Below are positions 1-7,123 of a stretch of DNA of 64,000 nt, piece by piece; within the stretch, counting starts at the first letter, position 1, and each line of letters begins with the position of its first letter. Origin of the DNA: Dongia deserti. Its GTDB lineage: Bacteria > Pseudomonadota > Alphaproteobacteria > Dongiales > Dongiaceae. A program made the position numbers and the translations under genes. Location: the NCBI RefSeq assembly GCF_003574735.1, contig NZ_QORW01000027.1, positions 1-64,000 of the forward strand, given 5' to 3'. Below the pieces are notes generated by a model. It saw only the letters and a program-made list of their open reading frames with translations, had not been told where the DNA came from and did no database searches.

Positions 1-101
1 CCATCGAAACCACCTGGCGCGGCATCGGTCAGCTCATCGACGTCTTCACACCACAGGAATGCGCTAACTACTTCAGAAACTCAGGATACGCTCCAGAATG
101 A
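1..101 (+). mobile_element. IS630-family transposase, C-terminal fragment (cut by window edge)
   Basis: The reading frame open from position 3 ends at a TGA at 99-101 and encodes about 32 residues. They include TWRGIGQLIDVFTPQECANY followed by FRNSGYAPE. This matches the conserved tail of IS630-family DDE transposases, which typically end with an ECANYFxNAGY-like sequence. Only the C-terminus is inside the window, so whether the element is intact cannot be seen. The next gene ends only 12 bases away on the opposite strand. The transposon end would therefore lie almost against the YcaO gene, marking a likely rearrangement boundary. Confidence 0.7.
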
Positions 102-113
102 AGGAATCACGCT

Positions 114-1550
114 CTAGATCAGCAGCGGCAGATCGCTGAGGTCCTGGGGTCCGAAACTCCCATCATGCCAGCGCAGCGCACGCGGCACGTCGATCAATCG
201 CTTTAAACCAAGCCGCGGCTTGAAATGGCAGAGACCGGGGACGAAGGCGCGCACTGCCGGCACGCCGATCTCTGTTCGCCGCAAATCAAGGACATAGGCC
301 TCTAGCCCGACGCGGCGCAGCCGTTCGCGTACGAGCTCGATCGTTTGTTCGTCGTCACAGGCGACATTGGGTGGGCGGCGCGCAACCAGCGTCTCGCCGG
401 GCTGCAGGTGCGATAATCGGCCGACCTTCGTCAGCCAGGTCAGCAATCGGCGATCCTCCGCGCGTGCTGCGTCGCCGGCCTGCGCCACCCGCCGCTTGGC
501 GAACGCGATGGACAGTTCCACCTGGCGCATCTCGCGATAGGCGGAGCGGACGGCGCGCACGCGGTCGGCGTGGCAACCGAAGCCAAGCGCCAGCAGGTTC
601 CCATCTGTGTCGCTCAGGATGGCGGCGATAACCGGGATCTCCAGGTCGTGGGTCAGGTCGAGCAAGCGGAGCTGTTGGCCCATGCGCTCGCGCGCTGCCA
701 GCGCCTGGGCGAGCAGATCGTTATCGAGCAGCGACGGCGGCACCGCAGGCCGCTGCACGCCGGCATACCACCAAATGCCGGTCGCATCGCGCTCCACCAG
801 TTCGAGCAGCGCATGCGCCAATGCGCTGTCCCGCGTCGGGCCTGTTGCGCATCCGTTGCTGTCGCCGCGCCAGCTGTGGTCGGTGCAGTCCGCGCGCGCG
901 CCGTAGTGTCCGAAGCAGATCTGCGATGGCAACCAACGCATGGATTGGTCCGTCAGCGCTTCGACCCCAGTCCAATCGATCTCGCCATCGAATGCGTCCG
1001 GCGCGGGGATGGCGTCATAACCTTGCCAGGAAACGTTGAGGGCACGCCATTGATCGCGCTGCGCCGATGCGAAGCCGAGCAGATCCCATGGGTTGATTGC
1101 CCGCTCAGCCAACCCCTGAAAATCGCACCGCTTGGCGCTGTCCCCTGTCCGATAGAGCCACGACTGGAATTCCGCAAACTCGCCAAGGCATGCGCGGATG
1201 GCTTCGTCGGAACGAAGTCCGGTTCCCGAGAATGCCTCGCGCGGTTCGCTGCCATGCTCCTGGATTGCAGCTGCGATCCACACCGTCTCATCTGCAGCCA
1301 CGCCGACCTCGAGGTGGAGATCGAATCGTGCCAGCAGGGCCAGCAGCGCGCGATCGGCCGCCGCATGCGCGCCGCTCCAGCGCCACGCTGCTTCCGATGG
1401 CTGTGCGTTCATCGCCTGAACAAATCCGACGCGCGCCAAATCCGACAGTGTTTTCTCATCGTCGGTGCTCTGCGCATGGAAGGCTGCGTCGTGAGACCAA
1501 CGACTTGCCAGCTCGCCATGCGCGGAGGAGAGAATCATGTTTCCAATCAT
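114..1550 (-). CDS. YcaO-domain protein 1 (putative RiPP cyclodehydratase/thioamidase)
   Basis: YcaO enzymes use ATP to activate peptide backbone amides, giving azolines, amidines or thioamides. The two ATP-site signatures are visible: GTGLRSDEAI followed by GEFAEF (residues about 109-128), and SNGCATGP followed by ELVERD (about 231-255). The C-terminal PAVRAFVPGL segment is also typical of the family. About 90 residues precede the first motif and may help bind the peptide. The frame is open to a TTG at 1595. I chose the ATG at 1550; 1538 is the alternative, and none has a strong ribosome binding site. No E1/ocin-ThiF or TfuA partner is visible. The gene is divergent from the precursor-like gene and the second YcaO gene. 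The C-terminus is DLPLLI, without the PxPxP end of classical azoline-forming YcaOs, so the reaction is open. Confidence 0.82.
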   Translation of the reverse strand: MIGNMILSSAHGELASRWSHDAAFHAQSTDDEKTLSDLARVGFVQAMNAQPSEAAWRWSGAHAAADRALLALLARFDLHLEVGVAADETVWIAAAIQEHGSEPREAFSGTGLRSDEAIRACLGEFAEFQSWLYRTGDSAKRCDFQGLAERAINPWDLLGFASAQRDQWRALNVSWQGYDAIPAPDAFDGEIDWTGVEALTDQSMRWLPSQICFGHYGARADCTDHSWRGDSNGCATGPTRDSALAHALLELVERDATGIWWYAGVQRPAVPPSLLDNDLLAQALAARERMGQQLRLLDLTHDLEIPVIAAILSDTDGNLLALGFGCHADRVRAVRSAYREMRQVELSIAFAKRRVAQAGDAARAEDRRLLTWLTKVGRLSHLQPGETLVARRPPNVACDDEQTIELVRERLRRVGLEAYVLDLRRTEIGVPAVRAFVPGLCHFKPRLGLKRLIDVPRALRWHDGSFGPQDLSDLPLLI

Positions 1551-1915
1551 GATTGCTGCGAGACGATGGAAGGTAGCATGACCCAAGCCGCACAAGATTG
1601 CTATGCGTTGAGGCGAACCTCATACGCAAAAGCTGACGCATCCACTTGATAGTCTCGCGGTCCAACGCCGAAGGACTCTTCGCTGCGCGCATGTATGGCA
1701 CGCTCGAGTATTCGCGCGAGAGCCTTCTCGTACACTCTGGCGACGTGCATGTTGCTTCGACCTTCACACACGCTATCAGCGCTTCAAAGAGCGAAAATTG
1801 TCGACGAGCGTATTGACAAGATTGGCCTCGTATAATAGTACGCGGGCGGGGCAATTGGGTGGATAAGAGTGCCCCGCTAACCTCAGACATCTAGCAAAAG
1901 CGGAAGGAGATGCTC
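1551..1915. other. Divergent intergenic region between YcaO 1 and the precursor-like gene
   Basis: This 365-base stretch separates the minus-strand YcaO gene from the plus-strand peptide gene and must carry the promoters for both. It contains an AT-rich island around 1795-1840 with sigma-70-like hexamers, listed separately. Open frames across it show no family resemblance and no ribosome binding sites. No second precursor peptide was recognised. Confidence 0.5.
1813..1836 (+). promoter_or_regulatory. Perfect -35 and -10 hexamers with abnormal 12-base spacing
   Basis: TTGACA lies at 1813-1818 and TATAAT at 1831-1836, about 80 bases upstream of the precursor-like gene and pointing toward it. 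Both hexamers match the sigma-70 consensus exactly, but the spacer is 12 bases instead of about 17. With 17-base spacing the -10 would be the poorer TAGTAC at 1836-1841. It may be a real promoter using that second -10, a promoter needing an activator, or chance. Confidence 0.35.
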
Positions 1916-2104
1916 ATGACAAGGGCAGGTACGCCTGTAACTTCGGCTGTCCAGCACAAGTCCTTCGCGGACTCAAGGATTTCGCCGCAACCGCTGCTTC
2001 GGTGCAAGTTGGCACCCCTTCCTCAAGAGATGCTTCGCTGCAGAAGCGACGTAACGATTTCGCCGCAACAGCTTTGTCGTTGCAAGGTCGCGGCAGGCAT
2101 CTAA
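1916..2104 (+). CDS. Putative RiPP precursor peptide, 62 aa, three Cys-containing repeats
   Basis: The start is set by GGAAGGAG at 1902-1909, six bases before the ATG at 1916; the in-frame ATG at 1910 overlaps this site. Residues 1-21 (MTRAGTPVTSAVQHKSFADSR) look like a short leader without a transmembrane or Sec signal. Residues 22-58 hold three related units: ISPQPLLRCKL, PLPQEMLRCRS and ISPQQLCRCKV. Each has PQ followed four to five residues later by R-C-K/R. There are four Cys (30, 42, 54, 56). Repeated Cys-bearing cores beside two YcaO genes suggest a modified peptide, with Cys (or Ser/Thr) turned into azolines or the backbone otherwise changed. I recognise no named precursor family. The protein is inferred from the sequence only. 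Confidence 0.6.
   Translation: MTRAGTPVTSAVQHKSFADSRISPQPLLRCKLAPLPQEMLRCRSDVTISPQQLCRCKVAAGI
1979..2089 (+). repeat. Three in-frame core repeats of the precursor-like gene
   Basis: Units 1 and 3 are also similar as DNA: both contain ATTTCGCCGCAAC, then after a variable middle TGCAAG. Unit 2 is more diverged. PQ pairs occur at residues 24, 36 and 50, and RC pairs at 29, 41 and 55, giving spacings of 12 and 14 residues. This pattern suggests internal duplication of a core, as in multi-core RiPP precursors. Confidence 0.6.
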
Positions 2105-2133
2105 CCGCCGCCAAAAAAGTATTCGTCTGCGGG

Positions 2134-2167
2134 GGAACGCTCAGATCCTCTGTCGTTTGAGCGTTCC
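2134..2167 (+). terminator. Perfect 10-bp hairpin after the precursor-like gene
   Basis: GGAACGCTCA (2134-2143) is the exact reverse complement of TGAGCGTTCC (2158-2167), with a 14-base loop. It lies between the peptide stop and the second YcaO gene, 50 bases before its ATG. No strong T-run follows, so it may be a leaky attenuator or an RNA-stabilising structure rather than a full terminator. Such hairpins behind precursor genes often allow more peptide than enzyme to be made. Confidence 0.5.
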
Positions 2168-2216
2168 TCCGTTCTAGCCATCGAAACGTAAGTCGATGTA
2201 AGGGGGGCGCGCGTCA

Positions 2217-3473
2217 ATGGAGGATTGCGGACATAGTCCTTTACGTGCCCTCTCGCAGATCGTGAGTGAGCCATACGCAATACCATGCATGGACGATGAG
2301 CCGTTCTTCCCGAGCTACATCGTCTATGCGGCAGATGGGGCAAATGCTCATGATGTAGTTGGCGAGGGCTCTGACCAATCGCTGAGCGGATTTGGAATTG
2401 CGGCGGAGCACTCGCTTGCTGAGATGAAGGCAGCGGGAGAGTGTCTGGAAAGCATCTGCGCACTGTTCCATAGACCGTCCAGAGACAAAGGGCCGGTTTC
2501 GTCCCAATCGCAGACGCTGGAGTCATCTGATCCGCGCGCATTTCGCGACGCGTTCTTTGCATCCCTCCCGGAGCATCACGAGGTCATAGACCATCAATTC
2601 GGGCTGTTAGAGCAGTGGCCCGTGTTGAACGCACGAACCGGTGAGGTCAGCACATGTCCAGCGCAGCTGATTTCTCTGTCCGCCGACTATGCGTCGGAAT
2701 GGCAACTCCTCTCAGAAAGAACGAGCGCGGGCCTGGCCGCTGGTGAAATTGGAACGCGACGCGCGACCACTGCTGCTGTACTCGAACACGTAGAGCGTGA
2801 CTCTGTGGCCGCCGCGTTCTCGGACCCTGAACGCATGAAGCCATTCGCGGCATTGCCAAGCGCGATCGCTGAACTGGTCAGCTATGTCGAGGGCTTCCGA
2901 CTCAAGCTGTTACTCTTCGACATCACATCTGATCTGGCCGTGCCGACGGTGTTGTGTATGGCACTCGACGAAACAGGACGAGGTCCCTTCTTGTCTGGCG
3001 GTGCGGCAGCGTGCCTGGACTTTAGCAACGCACTCGAAAAGGCGATACTCGAATCGGTCCAAGGACGCACAGTTCTGCGCCAACACGCGGCGGAATTTGC
3101 AGCCCTGAATGTCAAGTCCAGGCAATCGATCTCGTGTGGCATGGATCGTGTCGCCTACTGGTGGGATGTGGCACGGCACGCAGAACTGGACTTCTGCCTG
3201 CGAAGAGCGGAGCGGGACGGAGTGGACCCTGAGCCAGTCGCTTCCGTGCCCTCGTGCGAGTGTCTGCTGAATAACCTGTCAGTCAAAGGCTACGAGGTAT
3301 GGCTTGCTGACATCACTCTACCTTCTATCCGTGAGAGGGGATTTGAAGTCGTCCGCGCTCTTGTGCCAGGCCTGCACAGATTGCACCACAGCGAGGCCAA
3401 TCGGGAAAGCTACAGTCGACATTACGGGAACCTAGTGTGGGAGCAACATTGCCCACCTCATCCTATTGCGTAG
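2217..3473 (+). CDS. YcaO-domain protein 2
   Basis: This is a second YcaO-family enzyme of 418 residues. ATP-site signatures are SGFG (57-60) with GECLES (74-79), and TSAGLAAG (169-176) with EHVERD (190-195). A VVRALVPGL segment lies near the C-terminus. The protein ends in PPHPIA, resembling the proline-rich tail that classical azoline-forming YcaOs place in their active site. It is co-directional with and 112 bases downstream of the precursor-like gene, with a hairpin between. A purine-rich AAGGGGGG stretch precedes the ATG. The two YcaO proteins are only distantly similar, so they may act on different residues, as the two stand-alone YcaOs do in bottromycin synthesis. Confidence 0.82.
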   Translation: MEDCGHSPLRALSQIVSEPYAIPCMDDEPFFPSYIVYAADGANAHDVVGEGSDQSLSGFGIAAEHSLAEMKAAGECLESICALFHRPSRDKGPVSSQSQTLESSDPRAFRDAFFASLPEHHEVIDHQFGLLEQWPVLNARTGEVSTCPAQLISLSADYASEWQLLSERTSAGLAAGEIGTRRATTAAVLEHVERDSVAAAFSDPERMKPFAALPSAIAELVSYVEGFRLKLLLFDITSDLAVPTVLCMALDETGRGPFLSGGAAACLDFSNALEKAILESVQGRTVLRQHAAEFAALNVKSRQSISCGMDRVAYWWDVARHAELDFCLRRAERDGVDPEPVASVPSCECLLNNLSVKGYEVWLADITLPSIRERGFEVVRALVPGLHRLHHSEANRESYSRHYGNLVWEQHCPPHPIA

Positions 3474-3561
3474 GGCTTCGGTGATGAGACTTTGTAGGGA
3501 TGCCATACATCGCTCCGACGGGCCGTGGGGTGCCGGCCACATTCTCGTGGGGTAGTTCCAG

Positions 3562-5625
3562 ATGACGATCTCGATAGAGCCGGCCTGCTACACCAATCCG
3601 AAGCACAAGATTCTATTCGAGCCTGTAAGGATCGGACCGGTCGTCGCTCCTAACAGATTTTATCAGACGCCCTATGCAACGGGATTTGGCTTCCGGGATC
3701 CGAAGGCAAGCGCCAAGTTCCGAGAAGTCAGAGCTGAGGGTGGATGGGGCGTCGTCGGCACCGAGCAGACCGAAATTCATTCCTCTTCAGACATGACGCC
3801 GTACATAGAAGGCAGGCTTTGGGACGACAGCCACATCGCCGGGCTTGCGCTGAGCGTCGATGCGATCCACCGGCACGGTGCCTTGGCTGCGCTGGAACTG
3901 TCCCATGGCGGCTTGAATGTCATGAACGCGATTACTCGCGACGATGTCCTCGGCCCAAGTTGCCTGCCGCTGACACAAACATTTCCCACGCTGCCTGAAC
4001 CAGGCCACTGCCGAGCGATGAGCCTGGAAGACATAAAGACCCTTCGGGAGTGGCATGCGCAGGCGGCTGTCCGCGGGCTGAAAGCAGGCTTTGACATCAT
4101 ATATGTCTATGCCAGCTTGGTGCTGTCGCTGCCTGCCCAGTACCTGTCACTGCGCTACAACAAGAGAACCGATCAATACGGCGGCGCGCTAGAGAATCGC
4201 GTCCGCTTACTGCGGGAACTCATTGAAGACACAATCGATGCGGTGCAAGGGAAGTGCGCGGTGGCTGTACGCATAACCCTCGATGAGCTGTTGGCGTCTC
4301 CCGTCGACGGCAAGTCCGAACTTGAAGAATTCTTTGCCATCGTCGGGGAGTTGCCTGATCTTTGGGACATCGTGGTCGGCGGCTACGGAAACGATTCTGG
4401 ATCGGCACAATTTGGTGGCGGCGACATTGCGACGTCAGTCGTGAAGCGGGTGAAAGCGTTGACCACCAAGCCAGTCGTGAGTGTGGGCTGCTTTACCCAG
4501 CCGGACATCATGACGAAACTGATTCTGGAGGGCGTGGTGGACCTGATCGGTGCGGCACGTCCGTCGATTGCCGACCCATTCCTTCCGAAGAAGATCGCCA
4601 GCGGAAGAGGGAACGACGTTATCAAGTGCGTGGCATGCAATCTCTGCGTCGCAAGCGATTTCTCCAGCGCGCCGATCCGGTGTCCACAAAACCCGACGTC
4701 AGGCGAGGAGCTGAGACGTGGTTGGCATCCCGTGCATGTTGGTGCTGTATCGCGAAAGCGCTGCCTGGTAGTGGGCGCGGGCCCGGCAGGGCTGGAGTGC
4801 TCCAGGCTACTCGCCGCAGCCGGGCATGAGGTAACGATCGTTGAGCAGCAAGACTATGTTGGCGGTCGTGTGACTTTGGAGTCACTGCTGCCCGGCATGA
4901 GTCGATGGCGAGACCTCGTCTCCTGGCGACATGAAGCGTTGCTCAAGGACCCTGCCGTCAAGATTAAGACCAGTACACGTGCGGTGGCGGGGGCGTGGTT
5001 GTCGGATCGCTACGATCACATCATTCTCGCGACGGGTTCGCGATGGCGGAAAGACGGCATTGGTCAGTCCTGTCATTTTCCAGTACAGATCGACGGCGAT
5101 GCCGTTCCGTTGACGCCTGACGACGTGCTGAGGCGAATCCAAGGTGGTCAAACTCACTGGCCGAAGTCCGTAACGGTTTACGACGACGAGCACTACTACG
5201 TTGGGAGCTTGGTTGCTGAGCACCTTGCCGCGATGGGATGTCACGTTACCTTCGTGACACCGGCCGCCGAGGTGGCGGTCTGGACACATAAGACGATGGA
5301 GCAGACGTACTATCAATCCAGGATGATAAGGAGTGGCATCACAATTCTACCGCACTATCGCATGGCGCACATTTCCAGGAACTGGTGCCAGCTCGAGAAT
5401 GTGTTTGTCGGGTCGGTTGTTGAGGTTGCCCATGATGCGATCGTTCTAGTGACCGCACGAGAGCCGAACCGCGAACTCCATGATGCGCCGTTCATCGCCC
5501 TACCGACAGTGCGACCGACATTGGCAGGCGACGCGTCAGCCCCTGGGACGCTTGTGCATGTCACCTACGATGCCCATCGCGTTGCGAGAACCATAATTGA
5601 AGCCGACTCTTTGGTGGCGGCCTAG
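3562..5625 (+). CDS. TMADH/2,4-dienoyl-CoA reductase-type flavin and Fe-S oxidoreductase
   Basis: This 687-residue protein has an old-yellow-enzyme TIM barrel (about 15-350), a cluster motif CVACNLC...C with Cys 356, 359, 362 and 374 (CX2CX2CX11C, one [4Fe-4S]), and a dinucleotide-binding half with GAGPAG at 405-410. That order is diagnostic for trimethylamine dehydrogenase, 2,4-dienoyl-CoA reductase and related FMN/FAD enzymes. The barrel motif NKRTDQYGGALENR (200-213) is conserved. Known members remove N-methyl groups or reduce or oxidise unsaturated substrates. In this locus an inferred role is peptide tailoring, such as azoline oxidation or side-chain dehydrogenation. The stop abuts the next ATG with no gap, implying translational coupling. 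Confidence 0.85.
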   Translation: MTISIEPACYTNPKHKILFEPVRIGPVVAPNRFYQTPYATGFGFRDPKASAKFREVRAEGGWGVVGTEQTEIHSSSDMTPYIEGRLWDDSHIAGLALSVDAIHRHGALAALELSHGGLNVMNAITRDDVLGPSCLPLTQTFPTLPEPGHCRAMSLEDIKTLREWHAQAAVRGLKAGFDIIYVYASLVLSLPAQYLSLRYNKRTDQYGGALENRVRLLRELIEDTIDAVQGKCAVAVRITLDELLASPVDGKSELEEFFAIVGELPDLWDIVVGGYGNDSGSAQFGGGDIATSVVKRVKALTTKPVVSVGCFTQPDIMTKLILEGVVDLIGAARPSIADPFLPKKIASGRGNDVIKCVACNLCVASDFSSAPIRCPQNPTSGEELRRGWHPVHVGAVSRKRCLVVGAGPAGLECSRLLAAAGHEVTIVEQQDYVGGRVTLESLLPGMSRWRDLVSWRHEALLKDPAVKIKTSTRAVAGAWLSDRYDHIILATGSRWRKDGIGQSCHFPVQIDGDAVPLTPDDVLRRIQGGQTHWPKSVTVYDDEHYYVGSLVAEHLAAMGCHVTFVTPAAEVAVWTHKTMEQTYYQSRMIRSGITILPHYRMAHISRNWCQLENVFVGSVVEVAHDAIVLVTAREPNRELHDAPFIALPTVRPTLAGDASAPGTLVHVTYDAHRVARTIIEADSLVAA

Positions 5626-6555
5626 ATGACCCGGGAACACACGATCAGTAAGCAGGCATTCGGGGTTGTGACGCTTGGCGTCCTGTGGAGTGTTCAGCCG
5701 GCTATCGTCAAATACTCTGCCATCACCAATATGTCTCCGTCCGCCTTTCTGCTTGGCGCCTCCGCCACAGTTGCCATACTGCTCTGTGCGTACAATGTCG
5801 CGACCCGCCACTCGCTCCTTTCCATCGTTACGAAGTGGCGATTTTATCAAGCTTCGGCGTTGACTGGGTTCTTCTTTCCGCTTCTCGTCCGAATCTATAT
5901 TTCAGACACGGTGCCGCTCTACATTCTCACCGTTGCCGTTGCGCTGACTCCCGCATTTGTCGCTCTCATAACCCGGTTCTATCTGGGGCAAGCGCTATCC
6001 ACGCTGGCGGCTTGGTCGCTTATCCTTGGTGTTTGCGGCACAATCATAAGCGTTCTTCCGGACATCGCTGACGGAGACACCGCTCTTCGCATGAAGAGTC
6101 TGGCGGTAGTGCTCATTCCATTCTCCTACGCAGTCAATCAGGTGTTCGTGTGCAGGGCATTTCCAACGGATAGCACTTCGATACAGGTGGCCGCAGGCGA
6201 GAGCGCCCACACACTTCTTATCACCGTCTGCTTTGTCATAAGCATGGTGCTTCTCGGACGCGATGAGATTGGTGATCCGTTGGATGTATCGGCCGTCTCA
6301 GGTGCTGTGCTTTTCTGGGGAATAGTCACCGCGCTGGAGACAGTCGCGTTCTTCTGGTTCTCTGCTCGGGCACACCCGATAAGTGTTTCCGTCGCGGTCT
6401 ATACGTCGATCGGCTTTAGCATCTTCGGTGGCTGGCTGGTCTTCGGGGAGGAGGTAAGCGCGAGCAGCCTGTTGGGGGTAATTCTGATTGTGCTGTCTGC
6501 TACAGGGATCGCATATCAGGAAGGCCGCAAGACCAGCCGCACGGGCGTAACGTAG
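5626..6555 (+). CDS. EamA/DMT-family transporter
   Basis: This 309-residue protein is mostly hydrophobic, with about ten predicted membrane segments in two five-helix halves, the usual EamA layout. The glycine-rich last segments around GWLVFGEEVSASSLLGVILI match the conserved end of the second EamA repeat. Family members export or import metabolites such as amino acids. Its ATG directly follows the stop of the oxidoreductase gene, so the two are almost certainly co-translated. The likely role here is export of a small product or self-protection. Peptide export by EamA proteins is not established, so the cargo is open. Confidence 0.8.
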   Translation: MTREHTISKQAFGVVTLGVLWSVQPAIVKYSAITNMSPSAFLLGASATVAILLCAYNVATRHSLLSIVTKWRFYQASALTGFFFPLLVRIYISDTVPLYILTVAVALTPAFVALITRFYLGQALSTLAAWSLILGVCGTIISVLPDIADGDTALRMKSLAVVLIPFSYAVNQVFVCRAFPTDSTSIQVAAGESAHTLLITVCFVISMVLLGRDEIGDPLDVSAVSGAVLFWGIVTALETVAFFWFSARAHPISVSVAVYTSIGFSIFGGWLVFGEEVSASSLLGVILIVLSATGIAYQEGRKTSRTGVT

Positions 6556-6613
6556 CGCTAGGAGAAAGCACCTGCGCTCTGTGAAGGCACGCTAGCTGAA
6601 AACGGAGGATGCC

Positions 6614-6802
6614 ATGCCACTAATTCGAGTCGAGTTCTTGAAGGGAAGAACGCAGGAGGAGAAGAAGAAGCTCATTCGTGCACTAACCAACACGTATGCG
6701 GAAGTGATGGGGAGCGATCCGGAAAGCATCTATGTAATTATTGAGGAGAGGGAGTGGACCGACTGGGCCCTTGGCGGCGTGCCGTTCTCAGAGCGACCAT
6801 GA
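6614..6802 (+). CDS. 4-oxalocrotonate tautomerase-family protein
   Basis: The 62-residue length and the Pro directly after Met are hallmarks of the 4-OT family, where Pro1 is the catalytic base after Met removal. The opening MPLIRVEFLKGRTQEEKKKL fits the beta-alpha unit, and VIIEEREWTDWALGGVPFSE fits the usual second half. GGAGG sits five bases before the ATG. Family members shift keto-enol double bonds and assemble as hexamers. It is 58 bases downstream of the transporter and likely in the same operon. A tautomerase in a YcaO locus is unusual. Confidence 0.78.
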   Translation: MPLIRVEFLKGRTQEEKKKLIRALTNTYAEVMGSDPESIYVIIEEREWTDWALGGVPFSERP

Positions 6803-7123
6803 TCAGCTGCGGGCGCTGAGATCAGCGGTGCGGTTCGGGAATTGGAACAGAGCTTAGGGGCCTCGACCGGCCGATCGTTGGCTCAGTTGGTAGAGAGTTC
6901 TATGGCCACTTTCTCGCCCGACTAGGCCCATAACGGAAAAGTCCACAAGCTCACCAACATGTGTGCGGTTGCCTTCGCCCGGCCACTCGCTTCTTTTCCT
7001 CATCAAACGCGCATCGGTGGGGCTTGCCAACCAGCCATATGTACTGGGAAGAAGAGTCGTGGAGCTGGGCGACGATCCTCGGGATTCCTCTGAGTCGAGC
7101 AGGAACTGGGACGTAGTAACCGC
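6803..7123. other. Intergenic region with tRNA 5'-half-like remnant at 6880-6895
   Basis: This 321-base gap contains GGCTCAGTTGGTAGAG at 6880-6895, identical to the D-arm region common in bacterial tRNAs. No matching anticodon arm, T-loop or 3' acceptor follows, so it is at most a broken tRNA or an attachment-site remnant. The open frame on the minus strand across it (6854-7138) includes LYQLS, the antisense reading of that tRNA motif, and is not a credible gene. Nothing else was recognised. Confidence 0.45.

Noticed and set aside
570-1649. Plus-strand 359-codon frame
   Set aside because: It is antisense to YcaO 1, whose motifs are clear, and has no family or ribosome binding site.
1914-2114. 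Minus-strand 66-codon frame over the precursor-like gene
   Set aside because: No ribosome binding site; its Cys content only mirrors the repeats on the other strand.
6880-6895. Complete tRNA gene
   Set aside because: Only the D-arm region matches; no anticodon arm, T-loop or acceptor 3' half follows.
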